This document shows positions 61,592 through 64,000 of a DNA stretch of 64,000 bases, in pieces. The stretch lies in assembly GCA_913056495.1 (NCBI GenBank), contig CAJXMO010000018.1, forward strand, positions 16,732 to 80,731, given 5' to 3'. Source of the DNA: an uncultured Alteromonadaceae bacterium (GTDB lineage: Bacteria > Pseudomonadota > Gammaproteobacteria > Enterobacterales > Alteromonadaceae). Each line of letters opens with the position of its first letter. Position 1 is the first letter of the stretch. Made by a program: the position numbers and the translations under genes. The notes below the pieces were generated by a model. It saw nothing but the letters and a program-made list of their open reading frames with translations. It was not told where the DNA came from and made no database searches.

Positions 61592-62593
61592 ATGGTAACC
61601 ATCAAGGACGTCGCAAAGGTTGCGGGTGTTTCAACTGCGACTGTATCAAGGGTTGTACATAACGGAGGCCATGTCGGAGACGCTTGTCGTGCTCGCGTTA
61701 AGAAAGTGATTGATGAGCTGGGCTATCGTCCGAATACAAATGCTCAGGCATTAGTAAAAAAAAGTACAAATACAATCGGGGTGGTTACACCTAAGTTATC
61801 CATGTCATTTTTTGGAACGCTCGCCTGTGGTGTTGAGAAAGCAGCCAAAGAACAAAATTATAAGCTGTTAATGAGTAACTCTTTATATGAGACGCAATCC
61901 GAAATAGATGCAATTAACTCGCTTAGAGATCACCACTGTGATGCAATTATATTGCATAGTGAATACTCAGATGAAAAAACCTTAATTGATCTGGCCGAAA
62001 AAATTCCGGGACTAGTTTTAATTAATCGCTATATTCCAAAAATTGCTAACCGCTGTGTCTGGCTCGACAATGTATCAGCAGCTAAGCAGGCTACTCAGTA
62101 TTTATTAGATAAAGGCCACAAAGATTTAGCTGTTGTGACCAGTATTTATCAAAATAATGACCCGGCATCTCGCTTAAACGGTATAAAAGAAGCAATGGCA
62201 ATCAATGATTTAACCTTAAGCAAAGGCGCTGTTGTTGAAGGGACTGCAAATATGGAAGGTGGCGAGCAAGCAGTCAAAGAACTCTTATCTAAAGGCATTA
62301 AATTTACAGCATTATTGGCTTATAACGATTTGATGGCTATTGGTGCTATGCATGCTTTATTTGATGCCGGGCTGAGGGTTCCACAAGATGTTTCTGTTAT
62401 TGGATTTGATAATTTGGCCATTGCGCGTGCCTGTCGGCCTAAGCTCACCACTATGCATTATCCGGTAGAAGAGATGGCCCATTATGCAGCCGAGCTGGCG
62501 ATTAATTTAAGTGATACCAGTAAGTCAGTCGCCAACCGCACTCACTTATTTTTATCTGATATTGTTGAACGAGATTCAGTAGCTGAAATTTAA
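61592..62593 (+). CDS. LacI family transcriptional regulator
   Basis: A 333-residue repressor. The helix-turn-helix at about 2-48 reads MVTIKDVAKVAGVSTATVSRVVHN, with the hinge helix near NTNAQALVKKSTNTIGVV. The sugar-binding domain (about 60-333) has LLAYNDLMAIGAMHALFDAGLRVPQDVSVIGFDNLAIARACRPKLTTMHYP, so effector-binding architecture is intact. ATG 61592 is chosen because CAGAGG lies 5 bases upstream and the HTH begins directly. It likely controls the GH43 and MFS genes through the operators at 59826 and 61524. Confidence 0.93.
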   Translation: MVTIKDVAKVAGVSTATVSRVVHNGGHVGDACRARVKKVIDELGYRPNTNAQALVKKSTNTIGVVTPKLSMSFFGTLACGVEKAAKEQNYKLLMSNSLYETQSEIDAINSLRDHHCDAIILHSEYSDEKTLIDLAEKIPGLVLINRYIPKIANRCVWLDNVSAAKQATQYLLDKGHKDLAVVTSIYQNNDPASRLNGIKEAMAINDLTLSKGAVVEGTANMEGGEQAVKELLSKGIKFTALLAYNDLMAIGAMHALFDAGLRVPQDVSVIGFDNLAIARACRPKLTTMHYPVEEMAHYAAELAINLSDTSKSVANRTHLFLSDIVERDSVAEI

Positions 62594-62633
62594 CGGTTCA
62601 AATTTATTAACTATAGTGTAAACAAGGATGTAT

Positions 62634-63317
62634 ATGAAAAATAGTTTAATCATACTCACCGCTTTCTTTATGATTGCCTGTGCGGCAACTCAACCTGAAA
62701 ACAAACGGGTAGAAACGCATTCTAAGCCTGTCATTATAAAACATAGGCCGGTTGTTTTGTTCACCGGGCTGGTTGAATATTTTGACGAAAATAAAACCCG
62801 GATTAGCTCCGAAAGATTGCCGGATGACATTCTATTGTATTTTGCTTTAGTTCCCGGTGGCGTATTTGGTAATCCGGATCCCGCCGTTTCAGTTGTGGAT
62901 GTGGTTGACGCCTCAAGAGTTTTTCAGCTTGACTTATCGAATCAATACGAGGCATTTGATTCCGTTGCTAAGCCATTAGAAGCGCGTTGGAAATCGGCTG
63001 GCTTAGTTGTACAGCCTGAATCCACTAAAATAGGCCGAATGGGGACTTTTGCTTATGATCAAAAATATAGGTCATCACTTGGCAGCGCTGGTTTTATTGA
63101 GCCTGATTCGAACTCGAGTTTAACTTTAATTTATGTCGGTCAAAGCTGCACGATAACCGGGTCTATGAAATCAGGACATAAATCTTATTCGCATAACTTA
63201 AGTTTTCCTGACAAAGGTTTCTACTGGGTTAAAGCCCAACTTATTGAGAAAAATACTTATCAAGTCGAAAATTATTATGAGGGACACGCTAATTTTGCGA
63301 TTTATCAGTCTGAGTAG
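62634..63317 (+). CDS. Hypothetical lipoprotein
   Basis: A 227-residue lipoprotein without a recognised family. The signal MKNSLIILTAFFMIACAATQ has the lipobox MIAC. The rest looks beta-rich (about 45-225) with FTGLVEYFDENKTRISSERLPDDILLYFALVPGG near 45-78 and a Cys in VGQSCTITGS near 175. ATG 62628 is also possible; ATG 62634 has AAGGA at 62624-62628. It follows the LacI gene by 40 bases. Not evidently tied to arabinan. Confidence 0.72.
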   Translation: MKNSLIILTAFFMIACAATQPENKRVETHSKPVIIKHRPVVLFTGLVEYFDENKTRISSERLPDDILLYFALVPGGVFGNPDPAVSVVDVVDASRVFQLDLSNQYEAFDSVAKPLEARWKSAGLVVQPESTKIGRMGTFAYDQKYRSSLGSAGFIEPDSNSSLTLIYVGQSCTITGSMKSGHKSYSHNLSFPDKGFYWVKAQLIEKNTYQVENYYEGHANFAIYQSE

Positions 63318-63404
63318 TTGTTTTTTCGCGTACAAATTTTGCACTCAGCTCAAGCAAAAATGATTATTCTATTTGAATTAACAAAGTACTTTCAGAGAGG
63401 CGTT

Positions 63405-63886
63405 TTGAATTTATCAGAACAGGGATTTGAAATAAAACGACAGTTTGTCGACTTAACTCAGTTAAACCAAATCATTCGGGACATAGAAGCTTATAGTGCT
63501 GTTGAGTCCAGCCATGGTATTCGTAATGCGGATTAAAAGCTGACTTCGGTTGACCGCTTTTTGCATTCTGATGTGATTCAAAATCAGCTCAATACCTATT
63601 TTCCCGGGGAAGTTTATCGGGTTAGAGCCATTATCTTTAATAAATGTCCAAAGAAAAACTGGTTGGTCAGTTGGCACCAGGACAAAACCATATCAGTTAA
63701 TAAAAAATTAGATAACCTCAGCTGAGGTTAGATAGGGTTGGGTGAGGGCCCTGGACGCTTAAAGATCATTTTGTCCATGTCCAGCCACCGCTTGATGTAT
63801 TGCAAAGCATGCTAACTTTTCGAATTCACTTAGATGATACAGATGAGCAAAATGGGTGTTTAAAATTGATTCCGGGCAGTCATTAA
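63405..63886 (+). pseudogene. Broken phytanoyl-CoA dioxygenase family gene
   Basis: Fragments of a PhyH-type Fe(II)/2-oxoglutarate dioxygenase in broken frames. From TTG 63405 (CAGAGAGG upstream) the product reads LNLSEQGFEIKRQFVD, reaching a TAA at 63534; in the same frame it goes on through VYRVRAIIFNKCPKKNWLVSWHQDKTIS, which has the HxD iron motif, to a TGA at 63723. After a frame change near 63746 come GPWTLKDHFVHVQPPLDVL and RIHLDDTDEQNGCLKLIPGSH, ending at TAA 63884. The C-terminal His/Arg part is missing. At least one stop, one frameshift and a truncation make it non-functional. Confidence 0.82.
63713..63730. repeat. Perfect 18-bp palindrome TAACCTCAGCTGAGGTTA
   Basis: A perfect palindrome inside the dioxygenase pseudogene, covering the point where its frame breaks. 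It shares TAACCTCAGCTG with the repeat at 20458-20480. Confidence 0.7.
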
Positions 63887-63927
63887 TATGGGCTGTCAAC
63901 ATAAGACGAAATTTCTTAATTAACCTA

Positions 63928-64000
63928 GAGCCTGTTTATCTTTGTTTATAATTTGAGCTGAGAGAAAAAATTGTCTTAGACAAGGCAAAAATAACGAAAT
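63928..64000. mobile_element. Probable third element end, cut by window edge
   Basis: GAGCCTGTTTATCTTT after CTA matches the inverted-repeat end (GGGNCTGTTTATCTTTCG) of the elements at 19301 and 58059. The inner sequence after it differs from both, so it may be another family member. Only 73 bases are visible. Confidence 0.5.

Noticed and set aside
1..64000. tRNA, rRNA or CRISPR loci
   Set aside because: No cloverleaf with conserved T-loop, rRNA segments or regularly spaced direct repeats were seen on either strand.

Overview
The window is a chromosomal segment of a Gram-negative gammaproteobacterium, most likely an Alteromonadales-type marine heterotroph. Supporting signs are the order truA-accD-folC-SPOR-cvpA-purF, KdsB (LPS), YegD, YdiJ, ClpB and PssA homologues, lipoproteins, a ricin-domain GH43 arabinanase and AT-leaning spacers. 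The genus cannot be fixed from the sequence alone. No rRNA, tRNA, CRISPR array, prophage or intact transposase is visible.

Layout. 0-16.4 kb: kdsB end, DUF1244 protein, a 7TM hybrid sensor kinase, an unrecognised gene divergent from yegD, a UDG-family enzyme, a solute-binding protein, YdiJ-type oxidoreductase, acetyltransferase, HDOD protein, PfpI-like protein, exonuclease and a 7TM diguanylate cyclase. 16.4-27.6 kb: clpB behind a heat-shock-type promoter, pssA behind a miniature inverted-repeat element, a DUF1080 lipoprotein and the truA to purF housekeeping block. 27.7-36.8 kb: TauE-type permease, AlkC/AlkD-like repair protein, GNAT enzyme, then an AMP/thymidine phosphorylase, archaeal-like PRPP synthetase and beta-CASP nuclease cluster, tautomerase-like protein, lipoprotein, LysR and LysE.

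36.8-57.3 kb is a methylated-amine island. An XRE-cupin regulator is divergent from gmaS, which has a sigma-54-type promoter. The series gmaS-mgsABC-purU-folD-mgdABCD encodes the complete N-methylglutamate route from methylamine to glutamate, ammonia and formate. It is followed by a three-gene dimethylamine monooxygenase set (DmmA-like, flavin/2Fe-2S reductase, DUF3445 heme N-demethylase) coupled to an SMR transporter. After a repeat-rich spacer come a NarL-type two-component system, an EutQ-like cupin, an Amt-family transporter and a 55-residue one-TM protein. A near-palindrome, AGGRGTACYCCT, with a similar 3' extension, lies upstream of both the dmm genes and the cupin-amt genes and is a candidate operator tying the two halves together.

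57.5-64 kb: a truncated solute-binding protein, a second copy of the miniature element, a GH43 arabinanase, MFS sugar transporter and LacI regulator sharing a GTTTACCAGT operator, a lipoprotein, a broken phytanoyl-CoA dioxygenase and the start of a probable third miniature element at the window edge.

All family names come from recognising motifs and gene order by eye; no search was run.
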